64,000 bases of DNA, from positions 62,001-126,000 of the forward strand of contig NZ_RXOF01000004.1 in the NCBI RefSeq assembly GCF_003970915.1, written 5' to 3'. Below, piece by piece: positions 49,551 to 57,759 of this stretch (its first letter is position 1; every line of letters starts with the position of its first letter). The notes under the pieces were generated by a model. The model was not told the DNA's origin and did no database searches. It saw only the letters and a program-made list of their open reading frames with translations. The translations under genes and the position numbers were made by a program. The stretch is from Hymenobacter gummosus. GTDB taxonomy: Bacteria; Bacteroidota; Bacteroidia; Cytophagales; Hymenobacteraceae.

Positions 49551-51857
49551 TTACCGGGTTATGGCCAGTTTCACGCTGCTCCGGCCTTGTCCGGTTTCCA
49601 GGACGCAATTATATAGCCCGGCCGGCAACTTGCTCACGTCCAGCGTCTGCGTGTATTCCCCGCTGGCTTGCTCCGGCTTTTCCATTACGGTTTGCACCGC
49701 ATGGCCGAGCCCATCCAGCACGTACAGCTTCACCGACGTACTGCTTTGCAGCTGGTAGCTGATGCGTACCGACTCGCTGGCCGGGTTGGGGAAGCAGGCT
49801 AGCACGGGCGCGGTCTGGGCCGCGGGAGCAGCCGCCGGCTGGCCCAGTGTCGGCCGCGTTACGGCTACTGGGTTATAGGTCTTCGCGTCCGAGCAAAACT
49901 CCTTGATTTGGGCGGCGGTCTGCGCCGGCACGTTCCGGCAGTTGTTGCCCACCAACACCGGCAAGGGCAGCGGAATAGCAGTGGCCTTGTAGTGGTATTT
50001 GCCCTGGCTCGGGGTTTGATTGGCATCCATCTCCTGCCGGAACTTGAGGTTGCCCGGGTCGTTGCCGGAGCGTGCCACGTCAGCATGGTAGGTAGCCAGA
50101 TAAATCACATCCTGGTCGCCCGCCTGCGCATCCTGCCGTTTGAACACGGCCCGGACTTTCAGGTAGATTTTGGCATCCTTCGCCGGCATGGTGTAGGTAG
50201 CCGGCGACATCATCGTCAGACTGGTTTCCGTCACGCAGCCCGCCGGCAAGAAGACGGTACGCACCCGCTTATCCGTTTCCTGCTCGTAGCCCATCTTCTT
50301 CAGCCGTTCGGCTTCGTCGGCGTAGGGCGAAGGGTCGGTGAACGAAGCAGCCACGGGCACGCCCCAGCCAGCCTCGCTGCCGTCGGCCACCAGGGCAAAC
50401 GACAATTCTTTCAAGACAAGCCGGGCCGCCGGATTGATGGCGAATTTCAGGTCCCTGGAAAGCTTGTACTGCTTAAGCCAGTAGTCGTACACGCCGACGT
50501 GCGAAAAGTTATATTCCGCCGGACAGCTGGAGCCGCCGTACTCGTCGTACGTCGGTACGCAGTTCGGGTCATAGTCCGGGTTCGGGTATTCGTAGCCCAG
50601 GTACGGCTGGCTGTAGTCGCGGGCGTACTGCACGTATTCCACCTTGGGCGTTTCCAGCAGCGCAAACAGCCCCAGTACGTTGTCGTAGGCAGGCACGGCC
50701 GCCGTACCCACCTGCTGGGAGCCCGGGGTCTTCACAATCCGGTCCCCCCGTGGGATATCTAGTCTTAGTTCTCCGGTAGCACTGCCGGTAATTTTGTGGG
50801 TCAGGTTAGCCTCAAAAGCTGCTACTCCACTGGCATCCTTGGCGGTACGGCGCCCACCGCCGGTAAGAAAATCCAGAACGCCCATCAGGCCGCCCAGATA
50901 CGGGATGGTTTGGCCTACCTGCATCAAGTTGCTGAACAGTTGGGCTTCCTGTTTTTGCTTGGTGGACAAACCATTGGTAGCCGACAAAAAATCAGCAATG
51001 CCGTTGATGCCTGTTTGGAAACCGGAATAATCTTTATAGCCGCTTACCCCTGACGTTACTAATCCATCCACCCACCTAAGCGCTGATGAGCGAATGCCGG
51101 CATCAACCCCGTTAGGTGCTTGTTTTATTATTTGCCGTGCGTAACTGGTTCCATTAAGTACGACTTCCAAATTGGCATTAGTGGTTTGAATGAGTGAAAA
51201 GGTGAAACGTAAGCGCGAGGCAAACAAGCACGTACAAGGATCATAAGCCACAGGAAAGTCAGCAAACAGCCAATAATCTGCCTCGTTTGTATAACGATTT
51301 GGTGTAGTCATGGACATCGATTTTGAGAATCGGTCCGTGGCATTGATAATCGGCGAAGCGTGAGCAAGCAACGCGGACTGATTTGTTGATGTTCTATCAA
51401 ACTCCATCGTTACCGCAGCACCATTGTTTGTGCCACTAATCGGGTCCACAACCAGATAAAATACGCGTACAGTGGCGCTGTAACGATTATATAAAGCAAA
51501 GAACGGATTACTGACACCAGTAGCCGGAAAATTTACACCAGTTCCAAAATCCTTTACCAATAACTCCCAACCGTCTATTGGACCATTGTCTTTGTTTACC
51601 GGATTCTGAAAATGGAATATATTCTGATTCTGTCCGGTTGAGAATGGATTATGAAATGGAGACGCTATTACCGTGGGGGCAGGTCTATTTTTGATATAGA
51701 CATCGTTATAAAATTGCGTAGTCCAGTTCCATGTATTAGAGCTTTGAGAATTATTCCATTCTGTAGTAACTGTTCGTATTTGGTCGACGCAATACTGTTG
51801 CGCTTGGACGAAGCCGGAACATAGCAGTGCCAGCAGCAATGTATACAATTGCTTCAT
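49551..51857 (-). CDS. T9SS-sorted surface protein, unknown
   Basis: 768 residues. Signal peptide (KQLYTLLLALLCSGFVQAQ). The N-terminal 300 residues are Asn/Thr-rich with aromatic strands (NTWNWTTQFYNDVYI, VRVFYLVVDPIS). The middle is more helical (GLSTKQKQEAQLFSNLMQVG), and the C-terminal 80 residues are a type A sorting domain (CFPNPASESVRISYQ, KLPAGLYNCVLET). I recognise no enzyme motif. The 5' part of the gene (50900-51860) is clearly AT-richer than the rest, which hints at a separate origin. It follows the lipoprotein gene at 51891 by 33 bp, so the two are likely one operon. Confidence 0.8.
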   Translation of the reverse strand: MKQLYTLLLALLCSGFVQAQQYCVDQIRTVTTEWNNSQSSNTWNWTTQFYNDVYIKNRPAPTVIASPFHNPFSTGQNQNIFHFQNPVNKDNGPIDGWELLVKDFGTGVNFPATGVSNPFFALYNRYSATVRVFYLVVDPISGTNNGAAVTMEFDRTSTNQSALLAHASPIINATDRFSKSMSMTTPNRYTNEADYWLFADFPVAYDPCTCLFASRLRFTFSLIQTTNANLEVVLNGTSYARQIIKQAPNGVDAGIRSSALRWVDGLVTSGVSGYKDYSGFQTGINGIADFLSATNGLSTKQKQEAQLFSNLMQVGQTIPYLGGLMGVLDFLTGGGRRTAKDASGVAAFEANLTHKITGSATGELRLDIPRGDRIVKTPGSQQVGTAAVPAYDNVLGLFALLETPKVEYVQYARDYSQPYLGYEYPNPDYDPNCVPTYDEYGGSSCPAEYNFSHVGVYDYWLKQYKLSRDLKFAINPAARLVLKELSFALVADGSEAGWGVPVAASFTDPSPYADEAERLKKMGYEQETDKRVRTVFLPAGCVTETSLTMMSPATYTMPAKDAKIYLKVRAVFKRQDAQAGDQDVIYLATYHADVARSGNDPGNLKFRQEMDANQTPSQGKYHYKATAIPLPLPVLVGNNCRNVPAQTAAQIKEFCSDAKTYNPVAVTRPTLGQPAAAPAAQTAPVLACFPNPASESVRISYQLQSSTSVKLYVLDGLGHAVQTVMEKPEQASGEYTQTLDVSKLPAGLYNCVLETGQGRSSVKLAITR

Positions 51858-51890
51858 GGGTGAAAAAACGAAAATGGTTGTGTAAATTAT

Positions 51891-52652
51891 CTACTGCACC
51901 TTTGTGCCAACGAACGTATCATGAAGCCTGGGGCTCGTACTGAGTGGCTTCGTGGGGTCATTGTATTCATAGTCGAATCGTAATACATTTCTGCTATTCC
52001 AATCTAATTCGGCCCATCCCCTTAATGCTCCTGCTCCGTACTCTGGCGAGAATACTTGACTGAAAGCATGTAGACCCATGGAACCTAAAATAAATTCGTT
52101 GCGCAAATCATAACGGCAACCCTGCGGCAAGTTCAGGATAGCGTTTTCCTCAATCGTTACCCGAAAACGGTTGGTTGGATTTGACAGGTTATAGCCTTCA
52201 TATACCCCGATAACAGGCACCCGGTCCCGGTCTACCACCACTAACGCTTTCTGCTGCACGTCCACGCCGGAGTCGTTAGGGAAGCAGCCGGTAGTAGGCT
52301 TCTTGCGCACCGTCAGCCGAATATTCACCGCTCCCACAGCCTGCGGGAATCTTAATTCAATCTGACGGCCGCGGCGCGGGTTGGCCTCCGATCCTATTTG
52401 CCACTCATACGAATCGGCAGTGCTGTCCTCAGCCGTGAGGAAGATGGGAATCATACCCGTGGCCCCGATGGTGTCGACGCGAAACCGACGAGTACGGCCT
52501 GGTATTGCCTGCAAACTTATTTCCTCCTCCATCCGGAAGGCGGCCGAGGTAGGATGCTGCTTGGCGCAGGGGTCGGGGTCTTTGCCGCAACCGGCCAGCA
52601 GTAGAATCAGGCCGGCACCAAGGGTGTTCCAAAAAGGGGCAGTACGTTTCAT
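51891..52652 (-). CDS. Lipoprotein with PKD-like region
   Basis: 253 residues. Lipoprotein signal (NTLGAGLILLLAGC, then GKDPDPC). The mature part begins with an Ig/PKD-like region (AEDSTADSYEWQIGSE, VGAVNIRLTVRKK) and continues with a domain IGVYEGYNLSNPTNRFRVTI and then CRYDLRNEFILGSM that looks like a lipocalin-type or sandwich fold. Same strand and just upstream of the T9SS protein at 49551, so a shared surface function is likely. I know no precise family. Confidence 0.78.
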   Translation of the reverse strand: MKRTAPFWNTLGAGLILLLAGCGKDPDPCAKQHPTSAAFRMEEEISLQAIPGRTRRFRVDTIGATGMIPIFLTAEDSTADSYEWQIGSEANPRRGRQIELRFPQAVGAVNIRLTVRKKPTTGCFPNDSGVDVQQKALVVVDRDRVPVIGVYEGYNLSNPTNRFRVTIEENAILNLPQGCRYDLRNEFILGSMGLHAFSQVFSPEYGAGALRGWAELDWNSRNVLRFDYEYNDPTKPLSTSPRLHDTFVGTKVQ

Positions 52653-52854
52653 AGCAGACCAGAAAGTGAATCAGACAACCGCGTCATCCGGCAGTGCATA
52701 GCCCAGCCACTTGCCAGAATAGGCAAGCAGCGCCGAATGACAACAATAGGTGTGGGTAGTAAAGGGGCGTAGCGGCTCCTGCGCAAGCGCATTAGCCGCC
52801 GCTAATATACAGTCCGAAGTAACAAATCCTAATGCAGTCAGAATATTCTCTGCC

Positions 52855-53601
52855 TCAGACGCCCAGCGCCGCCAACGCCCGCTCGGCCGCCTGCTGCTCG
52901 GCCTGCTTCTTCGACAGGCCCATGCCCGTGGCCACCGCCTCCTCGTCAATCAGCACCGTGGCCGAAAACTCCATCACGCCGCCGCTGCGCTGCTCCCCGT
53001 TCAGCTCGTAGCGCACCGCTTTGCCGTGCCGCTGCGCCCACTCAATGAGCTTGCTCTTGAAGTTGGCCGTGGTCGAGGTCAGCGCTTTTACGTCCACGTA
53101 GGGCCGGATGAGCCGCTTGAGCACGAACTGCCGGGCCTGCTCGTAGCCGTGGTCGAGGTAGATGGCGCCCACCAGGGCCTCCAGCGCGTTGCCGTTGACG
53201 GAGCGCGAGCGGGCCGAGCGGCTCTGGCCGGGGTCCAGCTGCACCAGCGCGTCGAGGCCCAGTTTCAGGGCCAGCTGGTTCATGCTTTCCCGGTTCACGA
53301 TGCGCGAACGGATTTCCGTCAGAAAGCCCTCCGGCTCGTAGGGGTACTTCAAGAACAGGTACTCGGCCACCACCGCGCCCAGCACGGCGTCGCCCAGGAA
53401 CTCCAGTCGCTCGTTCGAGAGGTGCCGCGTCTGGCCCTGCTGCCGCACCAGCGAGGCGTGCGTAAAGGCCAGCCGGTACAGGCGCACGTTGCCGGGCGTG
53501 CGGCCCGTAATGGCGGCAATGGCCTGCCGAAACTGCCGGTCGCGCCCAATCAGGCGACGAAAGAATCCGAACACCGGCAAACGACCACTGCGGTAAGGCA
53601 T
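52855..53601 (-). CDS. rnc: Ribonuclease III
   Basis: 248 residues from the ATG at 53601, twelve codons inside the open frame. It cleaves double-stranded RNA in rRNA and mRNA processing. The catalytic domain has the family signature NERLEFLGDAVLG and the second acidic site GNALEALVGAIYLDHGYEQA; the last 75 residues are the dsRNA-binding domain (NFKSKLIEWAQRHG, GLSKKQAEQQAAERAL). Length is normal for Bacteroidota. It follows fabF on the same strand, with a palindromic repeat between them. Confidence 0.95.
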   Translation of the reverse strand: MPYRSGRLPVFGFFRRLIGRDRQFRQAIAAITGRTPGNVRLYRLAFTHASLVRQQGQTRHLSNERLEFLGDAVLGAVVAEYLFLKYPYEPEGFLTEIRSRIVNRESMNQLALKLGLDALVQLDPGQSRSARSRSVNGNALEALVGAIYLDHGYEQARQFVLKRLIRPYVDVKALTSTTANFKSKLIEWAQRHGKAVRYELNGEQRSGGVMEFSATVLIDEEAVATGMGLSKKQAEQQAAERALAALGV

Positions 53602-53627
53602 AAGAGGATGATTAGGGCAAGCAAAAC

Positions 53628-53735
53628 AGAACGTCATGCCGGGCGCAGCCGAGGCATCTCACGGGCTGATGTCTGATAGAATATTCTATCTGACGAAGCG
53701 CTAGAGATGCTTCGCGGGGCTCAGCATGACGTCCT
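53628..53735. repeat. Palindromic repeat, FALLRMT family
   Basis: Arms AGAACGTCATGCC.G and GCAGCCGAGGCATCTC against GAGATGCTTCGCGGGGCTCA and GCATGACGTCCT. The centre is a perfect palindrome GATAGAATATTCTATC. It lies in the 165-bp gap between rnc and fabF. Confidence 0.8.
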
Positions 53736-53766
53736 GATGGTAGCAACGGGCCGGCGGCCCGCGTGG

Positions 53767-55017
53767 TTAGTCGCGCACTTTGCCGAACACCACCGAAGTG
53801 TTGTGTCCGCCGAAGCCGAAGGTGTTGCTGATGGCAATGTTCACCTCGCGCTCCTGGGCCTGGTTGAACGTGAAGTTCAGCCGCGAGTCCAGCTCCGGGT
53901 CGTCGGTGAAGTGGTTGATGGTCGGCGGCACCAGGTTGTGCTGAATGGCCAGGATGCTGGCCAGGGCCTCAATGGCACCGGCACCGCCCAGCAGGTGGCC
54001 GGTCATCGACTTGGTGGAGCTGATGTTGAGCTTGTAGGCGTCCTCGCCGAACACCTTCTGAATGGCCTTCACCTCGGCCCCGTCGCCCAGCGGGGTGCTG
54101 GTGCCGTGGGTGTTGATGTAGTCCACGTCCGAGGGCTTGATGCCCGCGTCGCGCAGCGCGTTCTGCATCACCAGCACTACGCCGTTGCCGTCGGGGTCCG
54201 GGGCGGTGATGTGGTAGGCGTCCGACGACAGACCGCCGCCGAGCAGCTCGGCGTAAATCTTGGCGCCGCGGGCCTTGGCGTGCTCGTACTCTTCCAGGAT
54301 CAGCGCACCGGCGCCCTCACCCAGCACGAACCCGTCGCGCTCCTTGTCGTAGGGGCGCGAGGCCAGCTCGGGCGCATCGTTCCGCTCGCTCATGGCCTTG
54401 ATGGCGTTGAAGCCGCCCACACCCGCTTCGGTAATAGCCGCCTCCGAGCCGCCCGTCACCACCACGTCGGCCATGTTCAGGCGGATGTAGTTGAAGGCGG
54501 CAATAATGGAGTCCGACGACGAAGCGCAGGCCGAGGTCGTGACGAAGTTCGGGCCGCGGAAGCCGTGCTTGATGCTGATGTTGCCCGACGAGGAGTCGGC
54601 AATCATCTTCGGAATGAAGAAGGGGTTGAAGCGCGGGGTACCGTCGCCCCGGCCGAAGGCAATGCACTCCTCCTGGAAGGTGCGCAGCCCGCCGATGCCC
54701 GAGCCCCAGATAACGCCCACGCGGTCCTTATCCACGCCCTCCGCAAGGCCGGCGTCGGCAATGGCCTGGTCGCTGGCAATGATGGCGAACTGGGTGAACA
54801 GGTCCATCTTGCGGCCTTCCTTGCGTTCGAAGTAGTCGTCGGGATTGTAGCCCTTCACTTCGCAGGCAAAGCGGGTTTTGAATTTGCTGGCGTCGAACCG
54901 CGTGATGGGGGCGGCCCCACTCACGCCGCGCGACAAACCGTCCCAATATTCGGCAACCGTCTTGCCGAGCGGGGTAATGGCTCCGAGACCAGTAACAACA
55001 ACTCTCCGTAGCGCCAT
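53767..55017 (-). CDS. fabF: 3-oxoacyl-ACP synthase II
   Basis: 416 residues from the ATG at 55017. It condenses malonyl-ACP with acyl-ACP in fatty-acid elongation. The thiolase-fold triad is present: Cys164 in TTSACASSSDS, His in NTHGTSTPLGD and His in KSMTGHLLGGAG, plus the C-terminal FGFGGHNTS. Family start MALRRVVVTGLGAITPLG is clear. It lies 93 bp after acpP on the same strand and before rnc, the usual Bacteroidota order acpP-fabF-rnc. Confidence 0.96.
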   Translation of the reverse strand: MALRRVVVTGLGAITPLGKTVAEYWDGLSRGVSGAAPITRFDASKFKTRFACEVKGYNPDDYFERKEGRKMDLFTQFAIIASDQAIADAGLAEGVDKDRVGVIWGSGIGGLRTFQEECIAFGRGDGTPRFNPFFIPKMIADSSSGNISIKHGFRGPNFVTTSACASSSDSIIAAFNYIRLNMADVVVTGGSEAAITEAGVGGFNAIKAMSERNDAPELASRPYDKERDGFVLGEGAGALILEEYEHAKARGAKIYAELLGGGLSSDAYHITAPDPDGNGVVLVMQNALRDAGIKPSDVDYINTHGTSTPLGDGAEVKAIQKVFGEDAYKLNISSTKSMTGHLLGGAGAIEALASILAIQHNLVPPTINHFTDDPELDSRLNFTFNQAQEREVNIAISNTFGFGGHNTSVVFGKVRD

Positions 55018-55110
55018 AAAAGAGGAGCGAAGGGGGAAAAAACGGGGAAAAGAAAACGGCCGGCACGAGCCGGCCGGCAAAGCGGTGCTGCTTTAGCTAG
55101 TAAAGGTGCC

Positions 55111-55347
55111 TTATTTGGCGTGCTCTTCGAGGTAAGCAATAGCCTGGCCCACGGTGCCGATGTTCTCAGCCTGGTCGTCGGGGATGCTCACGTTGAACTC
55201 CTTTTCGAACTCCATGATGAGCTCTACCGTGTCCAGCGAGTCAGCGCCGAGGTCGTTGGTGAAGCTGGCCTCCGGGGTAACTTCCGACGGCTCTACGCCC
55301 AGCTTGTCAACGATGATGCTTTTTACTTTTTCTGCGATTTCAGACAT
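55111..55347 (-). CDS. acpP: Acyl carrier protein
   Basis: 78 residues from the ATG at 55347 (the open frame extends 25 codons further, into the promoter). It carries acyl chains on a 4'-phosphopantetheine attached to Ser37 in [15 protein letters not shown]. The protein is acidic, with the normal four-helix sequence and the ending [16 protein letters not shown]. First gene of the acpP-fabF-rnc unit, with a good promoter at 55377-55408. Confidence 0.96.
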   Translation of the reverse strand: MSEIAEKVKSIIVDKLGVEPSEVTPEASFTNDLGADSLDTVELIMEFEKEFNVSIPDDQAENIGTVGQAIAYLEEHAK

Positions 55348-55376
55348 TTCCGTGGGGTTTAAAGAAAACTCGGGCA

Positions 55377-55408
55377 CAAATAACACCATCTTCCTCAACA
55401 TTATCAAA
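55377..55408 (-). promoter_or_regulatory. Promoter for acpP
   Basis: Minus-strand TTTG (55408-55405) and, 22 nt on, TATTTG (55382-55377), close to TAnnTTTG. Leader about 25-30 nt. It also supports the ATG at 55347. Confidence 0.5.
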
Positions 55409-55500
55409 CCGGGCCGTAGCAATTGCCCCCAGCTGGGCGCTGGTTTCGCCCCCGCAAGTGCGTAGTTTTACGCCCGTTGGACCTGATTCCGTGCTGCGCT

Positions 55501-55929
55501 ATGAAAACCCTGACCCTCGACTGCGACTACGATTGTGACTTCGACCTGTTCGGCGTGGTGTCGTCGAGCCGGGACCATAAGCTGGCCTGGACGCTGAACC
55601 GGGCGCTGCGCCTGCGCCTGGTGAAGCAGCAGGACCTCATTTACGATTTGCTCACCCGCGGCCGGCTGGTTATCAGCAACTACCTGCACGCCACCGAAAC
55701 GGCCACGCTGCGCCTGCTGCGCAACCGCTCGGTGGACCCTTCGGTGCTCAAAAAACCGTTTCTGGCCCCCGATATCAAGGAGTACGACTACCTGATTCAG
55801 GTGCAGAACGGCACCGGCCCGCTGGATGCCGACGAGCTACTCACCCAGCTGTCGGCCCTGCCGGAGGTGCAGTACGCCTGCCGCTTCGACCCCAATACGC
55901 TTAAGTTCAAAGAAAACTTGCTCTTTTAG
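55501..55929 (+). CDS. IPExxxVDY family protein
   Basis: 142 residues from the ATG at 55501. The family is a small Bacteroidota protein group of unknown function named after a C-terminal motif; here it reads APDIKEYDYLIQV near 100. It starts with MKTLTLDCDYDCDFDLFGVV, rich in Asp, and has a basic middle (LRLRLVKQQDLIYDL). It diverges from acpP and precedes pyk on the same strand, the arrangement common in this phylum. Confidence 0.85.
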   Translation: MKTLTLDCDYDCDFDLFGVVSSSRDHKLAWTLNRALRLRLVKQQDLIYDLLTRGRLVISNYLHATETATLRLLRNRSVDPSVLKKPFLAPDIKEYDYLIQVQNGTGPLDADELLTQLSALPEVQYACRFDPNTLKFKENLLF

Positions 55930-55938
55930 GGCCGCAAA

Positions 55939-55962
55939 CCCGCCGTGCTCCCCCACGGCGGG
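55939..55962 (+). terminator. Hairpin after IPExxxVDY gene
   Basis: CCCGCCGTG, six-base loop, CACGGCGGG, 10 bp after the stop. No T-run. Confidence 0.5.
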
Positions 55963-55966
55963 CCTC

Positions 55967-56169
55967 GCCGAAGGACCTTAGTACGCCCGAACGACGCTCC
56001 CACCGTCATTCCGAGTGCTGCCGGGGCCTCCCCTCCTGCCATTACTTCCCGGCCCCGTCCGCTACCCGCGCGGATTTTGGGGCCAGGCAAGCAGCGGCGT
56101 GCGGGAAGCCCGGCCGTGCTCCGCATGATGGCTGACCAGCGCCGTTCCAGCGTAGTAAGGTCCTTCGGC
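55967..56169. repeat. Divergent palindromic element before pyk
   Basis: The ends GCCGAAGGACCTTAGTACGC and GCGTAGTAAGGTCCTTCGGC are inverted repeats with one mismatch, and the similarity continues inwards over CCGAACGACGCT. The 130-bp interior contains ACCGTCATTCCGAGTGC, a piece of the FALLRMT repeat. Together with the pyk promoter it fills the 317-bp gap. Confidence 0.7.
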
Positions 56170-56180
56170 TGCGCCTCGGC

Positions 56181-56213
56181 TTTTGCCATAAAAAAACTCC
56201 GCAACTAATTTCG
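56181..56213 (+). promoter_or_regulatory. Promoter for pyk
   Basis: TTTTG at 56181-56185, 20 nt, then TAATTTCG at 56206-56213 (one mismatch to TAnnTTTG). It begins 12 bp after the palindromic element. Leader about 27 nt to the ATG at 56247. Confidence 0.6.
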
Positions 56214-56246
56214 TTGCCCTGCTCCGCTGAACAACCCCATCAATAC

Positions 56247-57686
56247 ATGGAAAATCGACCCACTTTCAACAAAACCAAGATTGTCGCCACCGTCGGGCCG
56301 GCTTCCAACACCTACGACAAGCTGGGCATGCTCATCCGCGAAGGCGTGGACGTGTTTCGCCTGAATTTCTCCCACGGCTCCCACGAAGACCACCTGTCGG
56401 TGATTAACCTGGTGCGCCGCCTCAACAAGGACCTGCGCACCCACGTGGGCCTCTTGCAGGATTTGCAGGGCCCCAAAATCCGCCTCGGCGAAGTGGAGGG
56501 CGGCTCGTTTGAAATCAAAGCCGGCGAGCAGCTGCTGCTGGTGTGCGGCGAGAAGGAAGTGAGCGTGCCCGGCCGCCTGAGCACCATCTACCTGGGCCTG
56601 GCCCGCGACGTGAAGCCCGGCGACATGATTCTCATCGACGACGGCAAAATCGAGCTGCGCGTGCTCAGCACCGACCGCGAAAAGGAAGTGCAGTGCGAAG
56701 TCATCTACGGCGGGCTGGTAAAGCCGCGCAAGGGCATCAACCTCCCCGACTCGGACGTGTCGGCCCCGTCGATGACCGAAAAGGACATTGAGGACCTGAA
56801 GTTCGGCCTGGAAAACGACGTGGACTGGATTGCCCTCTCGTTTGCCCGCCGCGGCGAGGACATCCGCTTTATCAAGCAGATCATCGCCGAAAGCGGCAAG
56901 CAGGCCAAGGTGGTGGCCAAGATTGAGACGCCGGAAGGTCTCAAGAACCTCGACGAAATTATTGCCCTCACGGACGCCGTGATGGTGGCCCGCGGCGACC
57001 TGGGCGTGGAGGTGAAGATGGAAGAGGTGCCGATGGCCCAGAAGATGATCATCGAGAAGTGCAACAAGGTCGGCAAGCCGGTGATTGTGGCCACGCAGAT
57101 GATGGAAAGCATGATTACGGCCCCGCGCCCGACGCGCGCTGAAACCTCGGACGTGGCCAACGCCGTGCTCGACGGCGCCGACGCGGTGATGCTGTCGGCC
57201 GAAACCGCCGTGGGCGCCTACCCCGCCGAGGTTATCCGCTCCATGGTGGGCACCATCCTGAGCGTGGAGACGCGCCGCGACTCGCTGTACTACCGCTGGT
57301 CGCCCATCACGCCGGAGTCGCCCACGTTTATGGTCGACAGCGTGCTGTCGGCGGCCTGCCACATGGCCAAGAACACGGCAGCCAAGGCCATTACCGGCAT
57401 GACGCACCGCGGCTACACGGCTTTCCAGATTGCCAAGTACCGCCCCAAGGCCAGCATCTTCATCTTCACCGACAACCGCAACTTGCTCACGACGCTGAGC
57501 CTTATCTGGGGCGTGCGCGGCTTCTACTACGACCGGATGGTAAGCACCGACGGCACGGTGGCTGATATCAAGTACATTCTAACGACCACCGGCCACCTCG
57601 ACAAAGGCGACATTTTCATTAACACGGCCTCCATGCCCATCGGCGAGAAGGGCAAGACCAACATGATCAAGGTGAGCGTGGCGTAA
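56247..57686 (+). CDS. pyk: Pyruvate kinase
   Basis: 479 residues from the ATG at 56247; the frame is open from 56214. It makes pyruvate and ATP from phosphoenolpyruvate and ADP. Visible: N-terminal KIVATVGPASNTYDKL and VFRLNFSHGSHEDH, the B domain around PGDMILIDDGKIEL, active-site parts VDWIALSFARRGEDI and AKIETPEGLKNLDE, the metal-binding VMVARGDLGVEV and TQMMESMITAPRPTRAE. Full A, B and C domains. It ends with a strong terminator. Its own promoter sits beside a repeat element. Confidence 0.96.
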   Translation: MENRPTFNKTKIVATVGPASNTYDKLGMLIREGVDVFRLNFSHGSHEDHLSVINLVRRLNKDLRTHVGLLQDLQGPKIRLGEVEGGSFEIKAGEQLLLVCGEKEVSVPGRLSTIYLGLARDVKPGDMILIDDGKIELRVLSTDREKEVQCEVIYGGLVKPRKGINLPDSDVSAPSMTEKDIEDLKFGLENDVDWIALSFARRGEDIRFIKQIIAESGKQAKVVAKIETPEGLKNLDEIIALTDAVMVARGDLGVEVKMEEVPMAQKMIIEKCNKVGKPVIVATQMMESMITAPRPTRAETSDVANAVLDGADAVMLSAETAVGAYPAEVIRSMVGTILSVETRRDSLYYRWSPITPESPTFMVDSVLSAACHMAKNTAAKAITGMTHRGYTAFQIAKYRPKASIFIFTDNRNLLTTLSLIWGVRGFYYDRMVSTDGTVADIKYILTTTGHLDKGDIFINTASMPIGEKGKTNMIKVSVA

Positions 57687-57709
57687 TACGGCCTCGTTGC
57701 TCTGAAAGC

Positions 57710-57744
57710 AAAAAGCCCGCTCTGCTTCGGCAGGGCGGGCTTTT
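57710..57744. terminator. Terminator after pyk
   Basis: AAAAAGCCCGCTCTGC, TTCG loop, GCAGGGCGGGCTTTT; it also serves the convergent gene ending at 57760. Confidence 0.88.
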
Positions 57745-57759
57745 GTGTAGGAGTCGTAG

